Source: Caulobacter sp.
Lineage (GTDB): Bacteria > Pseudomonadota > Alphaproteobacteria > Caulobacterales > Caulobacteraceae
DNA length: 64,000 nt
Direction of reading: 5' to 3'
Assembly (NCBI GenBank): GCA_030678995.1
Contig: JAUXTQ010000051.1
Span: 1 to 64,000, forward strand
Below the pieces are notes generated by a model that was not told the origin of the DNA, searched no databases, and worked only from the letters and a program-made list of their open reading frames with translations. Of this stretch, positions 7,098 through 16,254 are shown piece after piece. Each line of letters opens with the position of its first letter. Positions within the stretch are counted from its first letter, which is position 1. Position numbers and translations under genes: made by a program.

Positions 7098-8542
7098 GGG
7101 GCGGTCCTCGCCCGCAGACCCCGCATGATGACGCCGCCCCGGCTGCGCAGGCCGCCGGCGTCGAGCAGCAGCACCACTGCGCCATAGACCGCCGCGCCGA
7201 CGCCGGCCTTGAGGAACAGCTCGAGGAAGCCGCCCACCGCCGGAATCTGTAGCACCGCCACAGCCATGGCCGCGCAGGCCAGTCCCGAGCGCCAGATCAC
7301 GTCCAACGGCAGGGGCAGGGGCATGGCGCGCCGCCCCAGCAGCCAGGACATCGCCGCGCCCAGGGTGTAGCTGGCGGCGGTCGACCACATCGCCCCGGCG
7401 ATCTGGAAACGCGGGATCAGGATCAGGTTCAGCACCAGGTTGACGGCGGCCGGGATGACCATGGCCGCCATCAGCAGGTGGGTCTTGCGACCCAGGGTGA
7501 AGGCCTGGTGCAGGTAGTAGGTGGTCAGGCCGGAGAACAGCGCGCCCACGGCGACCCAGGGCGTGACCCGCGCCGCGCCCTCCACCAGCGGGCCGCCGAC
7601 CATCACCTGGGCCAGCGGATGAGCCACCAGGGCCACCCCGACAGCGGCCGGGAAGGTCAGCAGGACCATGAACGACGACTGCTCGCGCGCGGAAGCGTCG
7701 AGCGCGGCGCGGCCGCCTCGCTCCAGCGCCGCGACCATCGCCGGGCCGCCGGCCATGCCCAGCCAGATGAACATCACGTCCAGGCTGCGGTTCGCCAGGC
7801 TGTAGCCGGCGTGATAGACGCCCACCGCCTCGGCATTCATGAAGGCGGCCAGCAGGAAGCGGTCGGTGCTGGCGATGACCAGCGACAGGATCAGCGACAG
7901 GGACACCGGCAGGCCGTAGGCGGCGTAGTCCTTCAGCCGCGCGGCCTCGAACCGTCCGCCTCGGGCCAGGGCCAGTTCCTTGCGCAGGGTCCAGACGAGG
8001 CCCAGCACGGCGACGACGGCCAGGCCCAGCAACGGCCCGGCGGCTCCGGCGCCCAGGGTGATGGCGAGCACGCCGACCGCGAAGCTGCCGGCGGTCTGGG
8101 CCATGTCCAGCGCCGAGGCGCCCATCACCTCGCCATCGGCGCGGCGGCGCTCCTGGACCATGCGGATCAGGCTGCGGAACACCACGGCGGCGAGGCCGGC
8201 GATGACGGCCAGCTTCAGTTCAGGCGGCATCGGCACCAGCCAGACGGCGAGGCCGGCGATGACCGGAAACACCAGCGCCAGACCGGCGAAAGCCCGCAGT
8301 AAGGTGGCCAGGTGGTCGGCGACCTCGCCGCGTTCCACGGCCCGGGCCTGGAAGCGGGCCAGCGCCGCCTCGAGCCAGGTGAACAGGGTGGTGTGCGCCA
8401 GCGTCATCACCGTCAGCGCCAGGGCGTAGCCGCCGTACTGCGCCGGAGTCAGCAGGCGCGTGAAGACGACGATGGTCAGGATGCCGACCAGGCCCTGGAC
8501 GATGTTGGCGGGCAGGTAGCCGATCAGGCCGCGGCGGAACAT
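7094..8542 (-). CDS. hfsF: Lipid-linked oligosaccharide flippase (Wzx/MATE-like), HfsF
   Basis: The 482-residue protein has about 14 predicted membrane helices. The N-terminus (GLIGYLPANIVQGLVGILTIVVFTRLLTPAQYGGYALAL region) is typical of polysaccharide-biosynthesis flippases that move undecaprenyl-PP repeat units to the periplasm. It starts 4 nt after hfsE and overlaps hfsG, so the four minus-strand genes are probably one transcript. Confidence 0.85.
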   Translation of the reverse strand: MFRRGLIGYLPANIVQGLVGILTIVVFTRLLTPAQYGGYALALTVMTLAHTTLFTWLEAALARFQARAVERGEVADHLATLLRAFAGLALVFPVIAGLAVWLVPMPPELKLAVIAGLAAVVFRSLIRMVQERRRADGEVMGASALDMAQTAGSFAVGVLAITLGAGAAGPLLGLAVVAVLGLVWTLRKELALARGGRFEAARLKDYAAYGLPVSLSLILSLVIASTDRFLLAAFMNAEAVGVYHAGYSLANRSLDVMFIWLGMAGGPAMVAALERGGRAALDASAREQSSFMVLLTFPAAVGVALVAHPLAQVMVGGPLVEGAARVTPWVAVGALFSGLTTYYLHQAFTLGRKTHLLMAAMVIPAAVNLVLNLILIPRFQIAGAMWSTAASYTLGAAMSWLLGRRAMPLPLPLDVIWRSGLACAAMAVAVLQIPAVGGFLELFLKAGVGAAVYGAVVLLLDAGGLRSRGGVIMRGLRARTAP

Positions 8543-8546
8543 CGGC

Positions 8547-10136
8547 CTAGCGCACCGAATCCCGGTCCCCGAGCAGGCAGGGGATGGTCATGGCCATGAT
8601 GTAGAGGTCGAACCAGAAGTTCTGGCGCTCGATGTATTCGATATCCAGCGCCACCCGGCGGCGGACCAGTTCGGGCGTATCGACCGGGCCGCGCGAGCCG
8701 TTGATCGCCGCCCAGCCGGTCATGCCCGGCTTCATGCGGTGACGATGGGCGTATTCGGCGACCAGGCGGGCGGACTCGGTCTGGCCGGTCTTCATGCCCA
8801 CGGCATGGGGGCGGGGGCCGACCAGGCTCATCTCGCCGGTCATGACATTGAACAGCTGCGGCAGTTCGTCGAGGCTGGTCTTGCGGATGAAACGGCCCAC
8901 GCGGGTGACGCGGTCGTCGCCGGCCCGCACCTGCTGCACGGCGGCGAAGTCCGCCGCCTCGGCGCGCATGGAACGGAACTTCCAGACGAGGATCTCCTCG
9001 TTGTTGAACCCATGTCGGCGCTGGCGGAAGAACACCGGGCCGGGGCTGTCGAGCTTGATCGCCAGGGCGACCATGGCCATCAGCGGCCAGCCCAGCAGCA
9101 GGGCCGTGACGCCGACCACCAGGTCCTGCGCCCGCTTGACGCCGGCCCGCTGGATGTCAGCCGGCTCGCCGGAGACCTGGGCCAGCTGGGCGTCGGCGAT
9201 CCGCGACAGCGCCCGCTGGCGGCCGTCCTCGCCGCCGGAATCGAGCACCAGACTGACGTCGTTGGGCAGCACCCGCAGGCGGTTGATCAGGTCCCGGATC
9301 CGGCTCTGGGCCGCCGGATTCACCGCGATGACGATGCGGTCGACGTAGGGCATGACCTTGTGGCCGAGCAGGTCGTTGATGTCGCCCAGCACCGGCACGC
9401 CGCCGATGTCCCTGGGCGCGCGGCCCAGCCGGTCGTCGAACACGCCCAGCACCGCGACCTCGCGGGTGTCCAGGGCGGTTTCGATCAGCTTTTTCGCCGA
9501 CTCGGTGGCGCCGACGATGACAATGTTGGGCGTCAGCTTGCCGTCGCGCCGCCAGCCGCCCACCGTGGTCCACCACAGGGCGTGCAGCAGGTAGAGGCCG
9601 ATCAGGGTGGCGGTGAACCAGCCGGCAAGCACGTCCAGCCCCGCGCTGGCGCCAGGATTGATGAACTCCGCCGCCAGCAGAGGCAGACCGGTCAGGCCGA
9701 AGGCCGCCGAGACGCGGATCAGGTGGCGCGACAGGCGCTCGCGATTGGCAAAGGCGTAGGTGTCCAGGGTGCGCAAGGCCCAGATCAGCAGGGCGCAGCC
9801 GATGACCAGCGGCAGGATGTCGCCGACCGTGGCCTGAAGCAGTCCCGCGGGCGTCGTCAGATGGGCCGTAGCGGTGGCCAGGGCGACGATCAGGCCCGCA
9901 TCCACAATTCGGTAGGTCCTGGTCACCTGGCGCAGCTCAAGCCGCGAGCGGACCGGGATCAGGCGGCCGGGCCGGAACGGGCCGCGCCGGTCGCGCGGAT
10001 CCTCCAGCAGCGGCCGGGCGTTGGAATCCTTGCCGAAGTGGGTCTCCAGCACCCTGTGCAGGGCGCGCACGGATTCGACCCAGGTCTCGTCGGGCTTGTC
10101 CGGAAACGCGTCGCGCGGGGCGTGGGCGAGTGTCAT
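8547..10136 (-). CDS. hfsE: Initiating sugar-phosphate transferase (polyprenyl glycosylphosphotransferase), HfsE
   Basis: The 529-residue protein has a hydrophobic N-terminal half with several helices, a nucleotide-binding-like central region (VIVGATESAKKLIETAL) and a C-terminal bacterial sugar transferase domain. The last contains KLDSPGPVFFRQRRHGF, VWKFRSMR and SLDELPQLFNVMTGEMSLVGPRPH. It transfers the first sugar-1-phosphate to undecaprenyl phosphate. I chose ATG 10136; an in-frame GTG at 10145 is an alternative. It heads the hfsEFGH unit, and a TTAA half-site lies at 10172-10175 upstream. Confidence 0.87.
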   Translation of the reverse strand: MTLAHAPRDAFPDKPDETWVESVRALHRVLETHFGKDSNARPLLEDPRDRRGPFRPGRLIPVRSRLELRQVTRTYRIVDAGLIVALATATAHLTTPAGLLQATVGDILPLVIGCALLIWALRTLDTYAFANRERLSRHLIRVSAAFGLTGLPLLAAEFINPGASAGLDVLAGWFTATLIGLYLLHALWWTTVGGWRRDGKLTPNIVIVGATESAKKLIETALDTREVAVLGVFDDRLGRAPRDIGGVPVLGDINDLLGHKVMPYVDRIVIAVNPAAQSRIRDLINRLRVLPNDVSLVLDSGGEDGRQRALSRIADAQLAQVSGEPADIQRAGVKRAQDLVVGVTALLLGWPLMAMVALAIKLDSPGPVFFRQRRHGFNNEEILVWKFRSMRAEAADFAAVQQVRAGDDRVTRVGRFIRKTSLDELPQLFNVMTGEMSLVGPRPHAVGMKTGQTESARLVAEYAHRHRMKPGMTGWAAINGSRGPVDTPELVRRRVALDIEYIERQNFWFDLYIMAMTIPCLLGDRDSVR

Positions 10137-10206
10137 CCCGGCCACTGTCCCACGGCCGGCTGAGCGTCCGGTTAACAGCGTCCACTCAAACCATGCGCCG
10201 CCGTCG

Positions 10207-10235
10207 TTGCGAACCGCGTGGCACTTGGATATGAG
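10207..10235 (+). promoter_or_regulatory. Possible promoter for tRNA-Ser
   Basis: TTGCGA (10207-10212), a 17-nt spacer and TATGAG (10230-10235) resemble a housekeeping promoter. The tRNA 5' end lies 22 nt downstream of the -10-like element. The match is modest. Confidence 0.3.
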
Positions 10236-10257
10236 GGGCCTCCCGCGAAGGCGGGAT

Positions 10258-10348
10258 GGAGACGTGCCCGAGTGGCCGAAGGGACTCGTTTGCTAAATGA
10301 GCGTACCCCAAAAGGGTACCGTGGGTTCGAATCCCACCGTCTCCGCCA
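10258..10348 (+). tRNA. tRNA-Ser (anticodon GCU)
   Basis: The cloverleaf folds completely. The acceptor stem GGAGACG pairs with CGTCTCC, the anticodon stem CTCGT/ATGAG encloses the loop TTGCTAA with GCT at 10292-10294, and a long variable arm (GTACCCC...GGGTACC) is characteristic of serine tRNAs. The T arm is GTGGGTTCGAATCCCAC. The CCA end is encoded at 10346-10348. Confidence 0.97.
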
Positions 10349-10521
10349 TCAGCCGCTCTTGTGATCCGGACCTGGGTCAATCGCCGAGTGACAGCTTCTC
10401 CTGAAACTGACGCCGCCCGCCTGAACGAAAGTTAACTTGCGGCCTCAGGTCGAAAGTCGTCCGGAATCCTTCCGTTCGTCCCGCACGCTGGCGGGAAGCG
10501 TCATTTCGGGAGGGATGGACC

Positions 10522-12573
10522 ATGGACAAGTCTGGGCTGTCGCGGCGAGCCTTCGCCGCCCAGGCCGCGGCGCTGGGCGCGGCGCTCGCGTTCGGGCGGG
10601 CCTCCGCGGAGGCGAGGCCAGCCGTGCACGGCGAACGTCGCGACCTCTTTCCGCAGGGCGTCGCCTCGGGCGATCCCCGTGCGGACAGCGTGATCCTGTG
10701 GACGCGGCGGGGCCCAGACAGCGGTGTCGCCTCACACCGGCTGACGGTCGAGGTTGCGAGCGATCCCGAATTTGGAGAACCGGTCGCGCGCGGCGATGTC
10801 GCGGTCACCGCGGCGACGGACTGGACTTGCCGCTTCCTTGCGGCCGGCCTGCGGCCGGCGCGGGAGTACTGGTACCGTTTCATCGACGAGGCAGGGAACA
10901 CCAGCCGCGTCGGCCGCACGCTGACCGCGCCGGCGGACGAGGACGACCGGGCGGTGAAATTCGCCTTCGTCAGCTGTCAGGACGTCACCCAGGGCGCCCT
11001 CAACGCCTACCGGCGCATGCTCCATGAAGACGCCCGCCGACCGCGCGACGAGCAGCTGGGATTCGTCCTGCACCTCGGCGACTTCATCTACGAATTGGTC
11101 TGGTATCCCGAGGAGCGGCCGGGCGGCGTCGAGCGGGGCCGGCGCCTGCGCGACATCGTGCGGTATCCGCGCGGAGAGAAGGTGAGCACCTTCCACATCC
11201 CGACGGATCTGGAAGACTACCGGACGGCCTATCGCGGCTATCTGCTCGATCCGGACCTGCAAGACGCCCGAGCACGCTGGCCGTTCGTTCCGGTCTGGGA
11301 CAACCACGAATTCAGCTGGCGTTCCCATCAGAGCCAGCAAATCATCAACGGCGAGGTCCGTCCGGCGCAGACGCTCAAGGTCGCGGCGAGTCAGGCCTGG
11401 TACGAGTATCAGCCCGCGCGCGTCCGAAAGCCCGGAGGCGGCGATGTGTTCGAGGCGCCCGCCGTAGAGAACAAGCCGTTCACGGCGCTGGACGCGCGAG
11501 GTGTCGGGCAGGAACCCAATAATCTGGCCGCGATCAACGCACTGCAGATTCGGCGGGCGTTCCGATACGGCAAGAACGTCGACATGATCTTGACGGACAA
11601 TCATTCGTTCAGATCACCGGGCGGCAGCTACAGCGGGCTTCCGGAGATCAAATTCGGCGCCATGCCCGAGGAGATGCTTGAGATTCTCGACCAGGGCCAA
11701 GCCTACGACGGCGGCCATCCGCCGGCCACGATCCGCCTCGGTGAGCTCGAATTTCCCAATTCGAACAAGGACGCGCCGCCGGAGGCCTATCTCGGCCTTG
11801 AGCAGATGGCCTGGTTCAAGGACCGTCTGAGCGCCGCCCGGGCGCCCTGGAAGATCTGGGGCCATTCGTTCGGCACGCTCACCGGACGCACCGATCCCCA
11901 GAACCTGCCGGCGGCGTTCGCCGACCAGTGGCCGGCGGGTGCGGGATATGGCGTGTTCACGGGCGGCTATCGCCTTGAGCACGGCGAGATCTTCGACATG
12001 GTCCGCGCGGAAGAGATCACCGGGTTCACCATCGTGGCGGGGGACAGACACGCGTTCTGGGCTGGTTATCCCTCCAAGACCCTGCCGCCTCGCGCGTTCG
12101 ATCCGGTCGGCGTCGAATTCGTCACCGGCTCGATTTCGGCCCAGACCCTGGGCGAGGTGCAACAGCTCACCATGCCCAAGGACCGCCCCCTGCGCGCCCT
12201 CAATATTCATGACAAGCCCGACGGCTCGATGGAGACCAGCTGGAATATGACCCTGCTGCACGGCGTGAAGTCCTCCCTCGTATTGAAGGAGACGGGAGAC
12301 CCCGCCCAGGCGCGCGCGGCAAGTAATCCGGAGCTGGCGCCGCATCTCAAGTTCCTGGACTACGCCGGTCACGGCTACACGACGGTGCGCGCGTCGCCGG
12401 ATGAACTCGAGACCGAATTCGTCTGCATCCCCAAACCGCTGGAGCGCAGCGAAACAGACGATGGCGGACCACTGGTCTATCGCGTGGCGCATCGCGTTTC
12501 TCTCTGGAAGCCGGGAGAGCATCCCCTGCTCAGGCAGGAAATTCTCGAAGGCGATCCGGGCCTCGCCATCTGA
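10522..12573 (+). CDS. PhoD-family alkaline phosphatase/phosphodiesterase, Tat-exported
   Basis: The 683-residue protein has a twin-arginine signal (SRRAFAAQAAALGAALAFG). The PhoD N-terminal domain follows (FPQGVASGDPRADSVILWTR), then the metallophosphatase core with FAFVSCQDV, LHLGDFIYE and VWDNHEFSW. PhoD enzymes release phosphate from phosphodiesters and phosphomonoesters in the periplasm with Fe/Ca cofactors. It is longer than the usual 450-580 residues because of insertions around the middle and C-terminus. A good Shine-Dalgarno (GGGAGGGA) precedes ATG 10522. No Pho-box was identified upstream. Confidence 0.88.
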   Translation: MDKSGLSRRAFAAQAAALGAALAFGRASAEARPAVHGERRDLFPQGVASGDPRADSVILWTRRGPDSGVASHRLTVEVASDPEFGEPVARGDVAVTAATDWTCRFLAAGLRPAREYWYRFIDEAGNTSRVGRTLTAPADEDDRAVKFAFVSCQDVTQGALNAYRRMLHEDARRPRDEQLGFVLHLGDFIYELVWYPEERPGGVERGRRLRDIVRYPRGEKVSTFHIPTDLEDYRTAYRGYLLDPDLQDARARWPFVPVWDNHEFSWRSHQSQQIINGEVRPAQTLKVAASQAWYEYQPARVRKPGGGDVFEAPAVENKPFTALDARGVGQEPNNLAAINALQIRRAFRYGKNVDMILTDNHSFRSPGGSYSGLPEIKFGAMPEEMLEILDQGQAYDGGHPPATIRLGELEFPNSNKDAPPEAYLGLEQMAWFKDRLSAARAPWKIWGHSFGTLTGRTDPQNLPAAFADQWPAGAGYGVFTGGYRLEHGEIFDMVRAEEITGFTIVAGDRHAFWAGYPSKTLPPRAFDPVGVEFVTGSISAQTLGEVQQLTMPKDRPLRALNIHDKPDGSMETSWNMTLLHGVKSSLVLKETGDPAQARAASNPELAPHLKFLDYAGHGYTTVRASPDELETEFVCIPKPLERSETDDGGPLVYRVAHRVSLWKPGEHPLLRQEILEGDPGLAI

Positions 12574-12639
12574 AGGATCGAATGCGGCAGGTGCGGCGTC
12601 GGCGCGCCAGATCACTGTCGTCATGCCTACCGTCGCCGC

Positions 12640-12775
12640 GAAGCCTCGCACGGACGATCACCCGCGGCGACCAGCTGAGCGCCCGGTCGAGAGCGTGTGC
12701 GATCAGACTCGCCCCCTGCAAAGAGGTGCAGCGGCTTGCCGCCGGCCAGCACCACGATCGGGAGATCCGGCGTCA
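12640..12775 (-). pseudogene. MobA-like nucleotidyltransferase, N-terminal fragment with a frameshift
   Basis: Read on the minus strand, one frame gives PDLPIVVLAGGKPLHLFAGG. The adjacent frame continues with ASLIAHALDRALSWSPRVIV. Joined by one frameshift, they match the start of MobA-type molybdenum-cofactor guanylyltransferases (LAGG...K..L...G..LIAHAL). The rest of the gene is missing. The identification rests on a short stretch. Confidence 0.45.
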
Positions 12776-12928
12776 TCCCGGTCGACTCCGGCGCAGCCGG
12801 CCGCGCCTTAACTTCGGCGCCGATGGGATTTTGCGCGACGCGCCCGCGACGCCATTGATTGAAGTTTCCAGATCGCGAAGCAGGGTGTCAGGAGCGGTGA
12901 CCGCCACCCGTCAATGTCGGCCAACAGG

Positions 12929-13110
12929 TCAGCCACAACCGCTCCTCGCGCAGCACCGGATCGTCTCGTAGCTGACTTCAACCTCACGCTCGGCCAGCCT
13001 CTCCTCGACGTCGCGAAGCCTCGGCGCGACGCCAAAATGGATCCACACCGCATGGCGAATGACGTCGGCAGGAAACCGATGCCGTTTGAACGAAACGCCC
13101 AATCTATCCC
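12929..13110 (-). pseudogene. IS6-family transposase, N-terminal remnant
   Basis: The minus-strand frame encodes VSFKRHRFPADVIRHAVWIH followed by RDVEERLAEREVEVSYETIR. This is the conserved start of IS6/IS26-type transposases. The frame then departs (CCARSGCG) and stops at 12929; the DDE catalytic part is absent. No terminal inverted repeats were recognised. A TTG-type start near 13105 is the likely original one. Confidence 0.65.
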
Positions 13111-13287
13111 TCCTCCACAATGACCTGGCAGGGTCAAAAGTGGAGACGAGTGCGCGTTGGACTGACAGCACCGCCACCCTGCTTCGCCCCTCGGGCTTCG
13201 CAGGGTAAATCCCTGATCTTGCAGTCGAAGCCGGATGGCGCCCTTCACCGCCTCGGCGAAGAAGGGCTGACCGATCCCGTGGTGGCG

Positions 13288-13614
13288 CTACTCGCTGACG
13301 GCGGTGATCGTGGCGGTGCCCGAATTGCCGGCGGTGTCGCTGTAGGACGTGGAGAAGCCGACGTCGGTTCCCATCTCGCCAAAGGTCACGCAGAGCTCCT
13401 GGCCCTCGGCCGAGCCGCAGATCTTCTTGGCCTCCTGGTCGAGGGTATAGGGCGTCGGCGCCGCGCCGTTGATGCTGGCCGTGCCGCCGGCGTCGAACAC
13501 CACCACGGTGGTCTGACCGTTGCTGTTGGCAAACTCGACGGTGGTCGAGGCGGCGAGGGCCGGGGTCGCCATCAGGGCGAGGCCGGCGATGGCGATGAGC
13601 AGTCTGGTCTTCAT
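13288..13614 (-). CDS. Small secreted protein of unknown function
   Basis: The 108-residue protein has a clear signal peptide (MKTRLLIAIAGLALMATPALA). The mature part is small, Thr/Gly/Ser-rich and probably beta-rich, and contains two cysteines (KKICGSAEGQELCVTF) that could form a disulfide. ATG 13614 was chosen because GGGGGAA lies at the right distance; ATG 13638 is in frame but has no such site. I do not recognise a family. It may be periplasmic. Confidence 0.7.
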   Translation of the reverse strand: MKTRLLIAIAGLALMATPALAASTTVEFANSNGQTTVVVFDAGGTASINGAAPTPYTLDQEAKKICGSAEGQELCVTFGEMGTDVGFSTSYSDTAGNSGTATITAVSE

Positions 13615-13718
13615 GAGTAGTTCCCCCGTTTTTTTCATACGGCGCCATCACGGCGATGGCCCGTCGTGGATCAGGTTAGGCGCCGCTCCCGTAAACGGCA
13701 ACGTCGAAGGGCTGAGTC

Positions 13719-14900
13719 CTAGGCGGCGACCAGCCCCGGGATGTCGCGCAGATCGGCCGCCAGGCCCGCGCCCATCATCGCGATGAAGTTGTCACGGAAG
13801 AACTTGCGACGAGCGGAGGCGGTGACGTCGTCCAGCGATTCGTTGAACCGTTTCATCGGGTTGCGGCCGCCTTCGACATGCGGGAAGTCCGATGAGAACA
13901 GGCACATGTCCTCGCCGACATTGCCGATGATCCAGCCGACATTCTCGTGCGGGTAGGGGGTGGCGAAGAACTGCCGCTGCAAAATCTCGCTGGGCCGGGC
14001 CGACAGGCGCCGCAGGCGCTCTTCCTTGCCGAAAGCCAGGGCGCCCGAATCCATGAACTGCATCAGGCTGGGCAACCAGCCAGCGCCCAGCTCGATGGCC
14101 CCGAACTTCAGGTCCGGGAAGCGGTCGAACACGCCGTCGAACACCAGCACCGGCAGGGTCTGCCAGATGGACACCGGGATGGCCATGAAGCTGACCGAGG
14201 TGAAGTTCTCGGCCCCGCCATGGAAGTCGAGCACCTGCGGGCCGCCATTGTTGAAATAGGCGGGATCCAGCTTCTGCTCGCCGCCGACGTGGAACAGGAT
14301 CGGCAGGCCGGCCTCCTGGGCCAGGGCCCAGAGCGGATCGAAGTCGCTGTGGCTTGGCGCGTGGTCCTTGGGGCAGCGGGACGGGATCATTAGCCCCCTG
14401 CACCCCATCTCTATGGCCTCGCGGGCCACCTCGACGGCGCGGGCGCGGTCGACTAGCGGCACATAGCCCGTGGGCAGCAGGCGGCGGTCGACCGAGCAAT
14501 AGTCGGTCATCATCCGGTTGTGGGCGCGGGCTGCCTCGACGGCGAGGGCCGGGTCATTGCCGTGTTCCAGCTCGAACAGGCTCAGGCCCGCGGTGGTGAA
14601 CACCAGCTGGCTGGCGAAGCCCAGCAGGTCCACGGTCAGCGGCCGGTCCTCGCGATCAAAGGCGCCCAGGGCCTGATAGTTCTTGCGCAGCAACAGATTC
14701 TCGACCTGGCCGTCGCGGAAGTCCGGGTCCCGGTGCAGCGCGCGGGCCTTCTCGGGCCAGTCGCCCTCGTGGGCCTTCTTGTGGATCGCCGCCGCCAGCG
14801 CGTCGCGCCAGGCCGGATCGGCGTAGCGTTCGAGGGTGCCGGGCAGCTCCATCACATGGGAGTCGGCGTCGTGGACCGTCTGGCCTTCAACGTAGGGCAT
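13719..14900 (-). CDS. Amidohydrolase family 2 (ACMSD-like TIM-barrel) metal-dependent hydrolase
   Basis: The 393-residue protein begins with the D-x-D-x-H metal-site variant HDADSHVMEL. It continues with conserved barrel segments LFHVGGEQ, FGAIELGAGWLPS and the C-terminal FSSDFPHVEGGRNP. These mark the amidohydrolase-2/decarboxylase branch, whose members act on aromatic or cyclic carboxylates. The neighbouring acyl-CoA ligase and dioxygenase would fit a degradative role. The substrate cannot be told from sequence. Confidence 0.82.
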   Translation of the reverse strand: MPYVEGQTVHDADSHVMELPGTLERYADPAWRDALAAAIHKKAHEGDWPEKARALHRDPDFRDGQVENLLLRKNYQALGAFDREDRPLTVDLLGFASQLVFTTAGLSLFELEHGNDPALAVEAARAHNRMMTDYCSVDRRLLPTGYVPLVDRARAVEVAREAIEMGCRGLMIPSRCPKDHAPSHSDFDPLWALAQEAGLPILFHVGGEQKLDPAYFNNGGPQVLDFHGGAENFTSVSFMAIPVSIWQTLPVLVFDGVFDRFPDLKFGAIELGAGWLPSLMQFMDSGALAFGKEERLRRLSARPSEILQRQFFATPYPHENVGWIIGNVGEDMCLFSSDFPHVEGGRNPMKRFNESLDDVTASARRKFFRDNFIAMMGAGLAADLRDIPGLVAA

Positions 14901-14967
14901 GGGGCGTCCTCCGGGGTCCGTCTGCGCGGACTCTCACAGCCCATTCGGCGACCAACGCGGCGGCCCG

Positions 14968-16254
14968 TCAAGCTTTTGGCGGCGGGAAGTGGGCGTCGAG
15001 GAAGGTCAGGAAGGTGGTCCAGTCGGCGGTCGTCACCCCGTGGGTGCCGTGCCGCATGAAGGACGCCAGGGGCCTGGTCAGGTCGGGCTCGACCAGCTTC
15101 GTCTGGGCCATTGGCGGGACGCCGTAGAGGCGGTAGGCCGGCCAGGCCCCCTGCACCGCCCGATAACTCCCGGACGGATCACCCCAGCGGTCGCGGTCGC
15201 CGGAGCCCAGCAGCACCGGCTTGGGCGCGGCCAGGGCCAGCAGCTGGTGCTGGTCCACCGGAATGGCGGCCTCCCGCCCCGCGTATGTCGCGTACCTCGG
15301 CGTGAACCAGTAGGGAAACTCGCCGGTGATCTGGGCCACGGTCTCGCCGACCGTGCCGCGGGTCAGGGCCGCCCCACCGCGGCCGGACTGGTGGGCGATG
15401 ACCCCGGCGACGCCCGGATAGACCGCGCCAGCCAGCAGGGCGGCCTTGCCATTGCGCGAGTGACCCCACGCGACCACCGGCGTTCCGGCCAGGCCCGGCT
15501 CGCGGGTCAGCACCTCGCCCAGTTCCGAATACAGCCAGGCCCAGGCTGCCAGCGCCCCGCCGGGCGTGGCGTCCGTTCCGTACAGCTTGCGCAGCGCGGC
15601 CGGGGCCGTGCGGGCATCGTCGGGAACCAGGTCGGCGGCATAGACCATCGCCACGGCATAGCCCCGGTCCGTCAGCCGTCGCAGCGGCGGGCCGTTGATG
15701 TAGCGGCCCAGGATGATGTGGGCGGCGAAGCCCATCGGTCCCTTGCAGAATTTGGGCGGGGCGGCGAGGGACACGACCGCCTTGAACCGCCAGTTCACCG
15801 CCGCGTCGTTGCCGCAGAAGTTCTGCATCACGATCAGGGCGCGGACCGGCGTGCCTTGCGGCGGCATGGCCAGCACGACATTGACCTGGCCGCGCTCGCC
15901 GGCCTCGCCAAAGCCGACGGTCAGCTGTCGGAGTCGCTCGCCCTCGACCTCGACCAGCCTTTCGTTGTCGTGCAGCGAGACCTGTTTCTCCACCCGTCCG
16001 GGCAGGGCCGGCGGCATGGGGCCGTAGACATTTTCGGCGAAGGCGGCGCGCAGCAAGGGCGCGCGGCGGCCTTCCCAGTCGGCGATGGTCAACACGGGCG
16101 GATCGTCGCCGAACGCCGCCAGCACCGGCGGACTGGCCGGCGGGCCGCCGATCTCGTCGGGAACCAGGGGGAAGTAGTGGACATAGGTCAGCCGCAGCCA
16201 GATCCCGGCCGCCAGCAGCAGCACCAGTCCCAGTCCCGCCAGCCAACGCCGCAT
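14968..16254 (-). CDS. CE15-like alpha/beta hydrolase (glucuronoyl esterase family), membrane-anchored
   Basis: The 428-residue protein has an N-terminal signal or anchor (WLAGLGLVLLLAAGIWL). The nucleophile elbow GHSRNGKAALLAGA is the GxSRxGK signature of carbohydrate esterase family 15, followed by HQSGRGGAAL and a C-terminal His region (MRHGTHGVT). CE15 enzymes cleave ester bonds between glucuronic acid and lignin alcohols. No other plant-polymer gene is nearby. ATG 16254 was preferred over GTG 16263 because GGGG precedes it. Confidence 0.7.
   Translation of the reverse strand: MRRWLAGLGLVLLLAAGIWLRLTYVHYFPLVPDEIGGPPASPPVLAAFGDDPPVLTIADWEGRRAPLLRAAFAENVYGPMPPALPGRVEKQVSLHDNERLVEVEGERLRQLTVGFGEAGERGQVNVVLAMPPQGTPVRALIVMQNFCGNDAAVNWRFKAVVSLAAPPKFCKGPMGFAAHIILGRYINGPPLRRLTDRGYAVAMVYAADLVPDDARTAPAALRKLYGTDATPGGALAAWAWLYSELGEVLTREPGLAGTPVVAWGHSRNGKAALLAGAVYPGVAGVIAHQSGRGGAALTRGTVGETVAQITGEFPYWFTPRYATYAGREAAIPVDQHQLLALAAPKPVLLGSGDRDRWGDPSGSYRAVQGAWPAYRLYGVPPMAQTKLVEPDLTRPLASFMRHGTHGVTTADWTTFLTFLDAHFPPPKA

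Larger units (their letters stand above)
12574..13287. other. 714-bp non-coding stretch with degraded genes
   Basis: No intact gene with a plausible start is visible. Two decayed fragments can be recognised, both on the minus strand: a MobA-like piece (about 12640-12775) and an IS6-family transposase N-terminus (12929-13110). The remainder includes a small hairpin at about 13180-13207 (ACCCTGC...GCAGGGT) and otherwise nothing I can name. Confidence 0.6.

Noticed and set aside
8739-10163. 474-codon plus-strand frame opposite hfsE
   Set aside because: Low-complexity Gly/His/Gln/Arg-rich shadow of hfsE with no family resemblance.
10377-10919. Minus-strand frame between the tRNA and the PhoD gene
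   Set aside because: It mostly overlaps the PhoD start, where a Tat signal and ribosome site support the plus strand.
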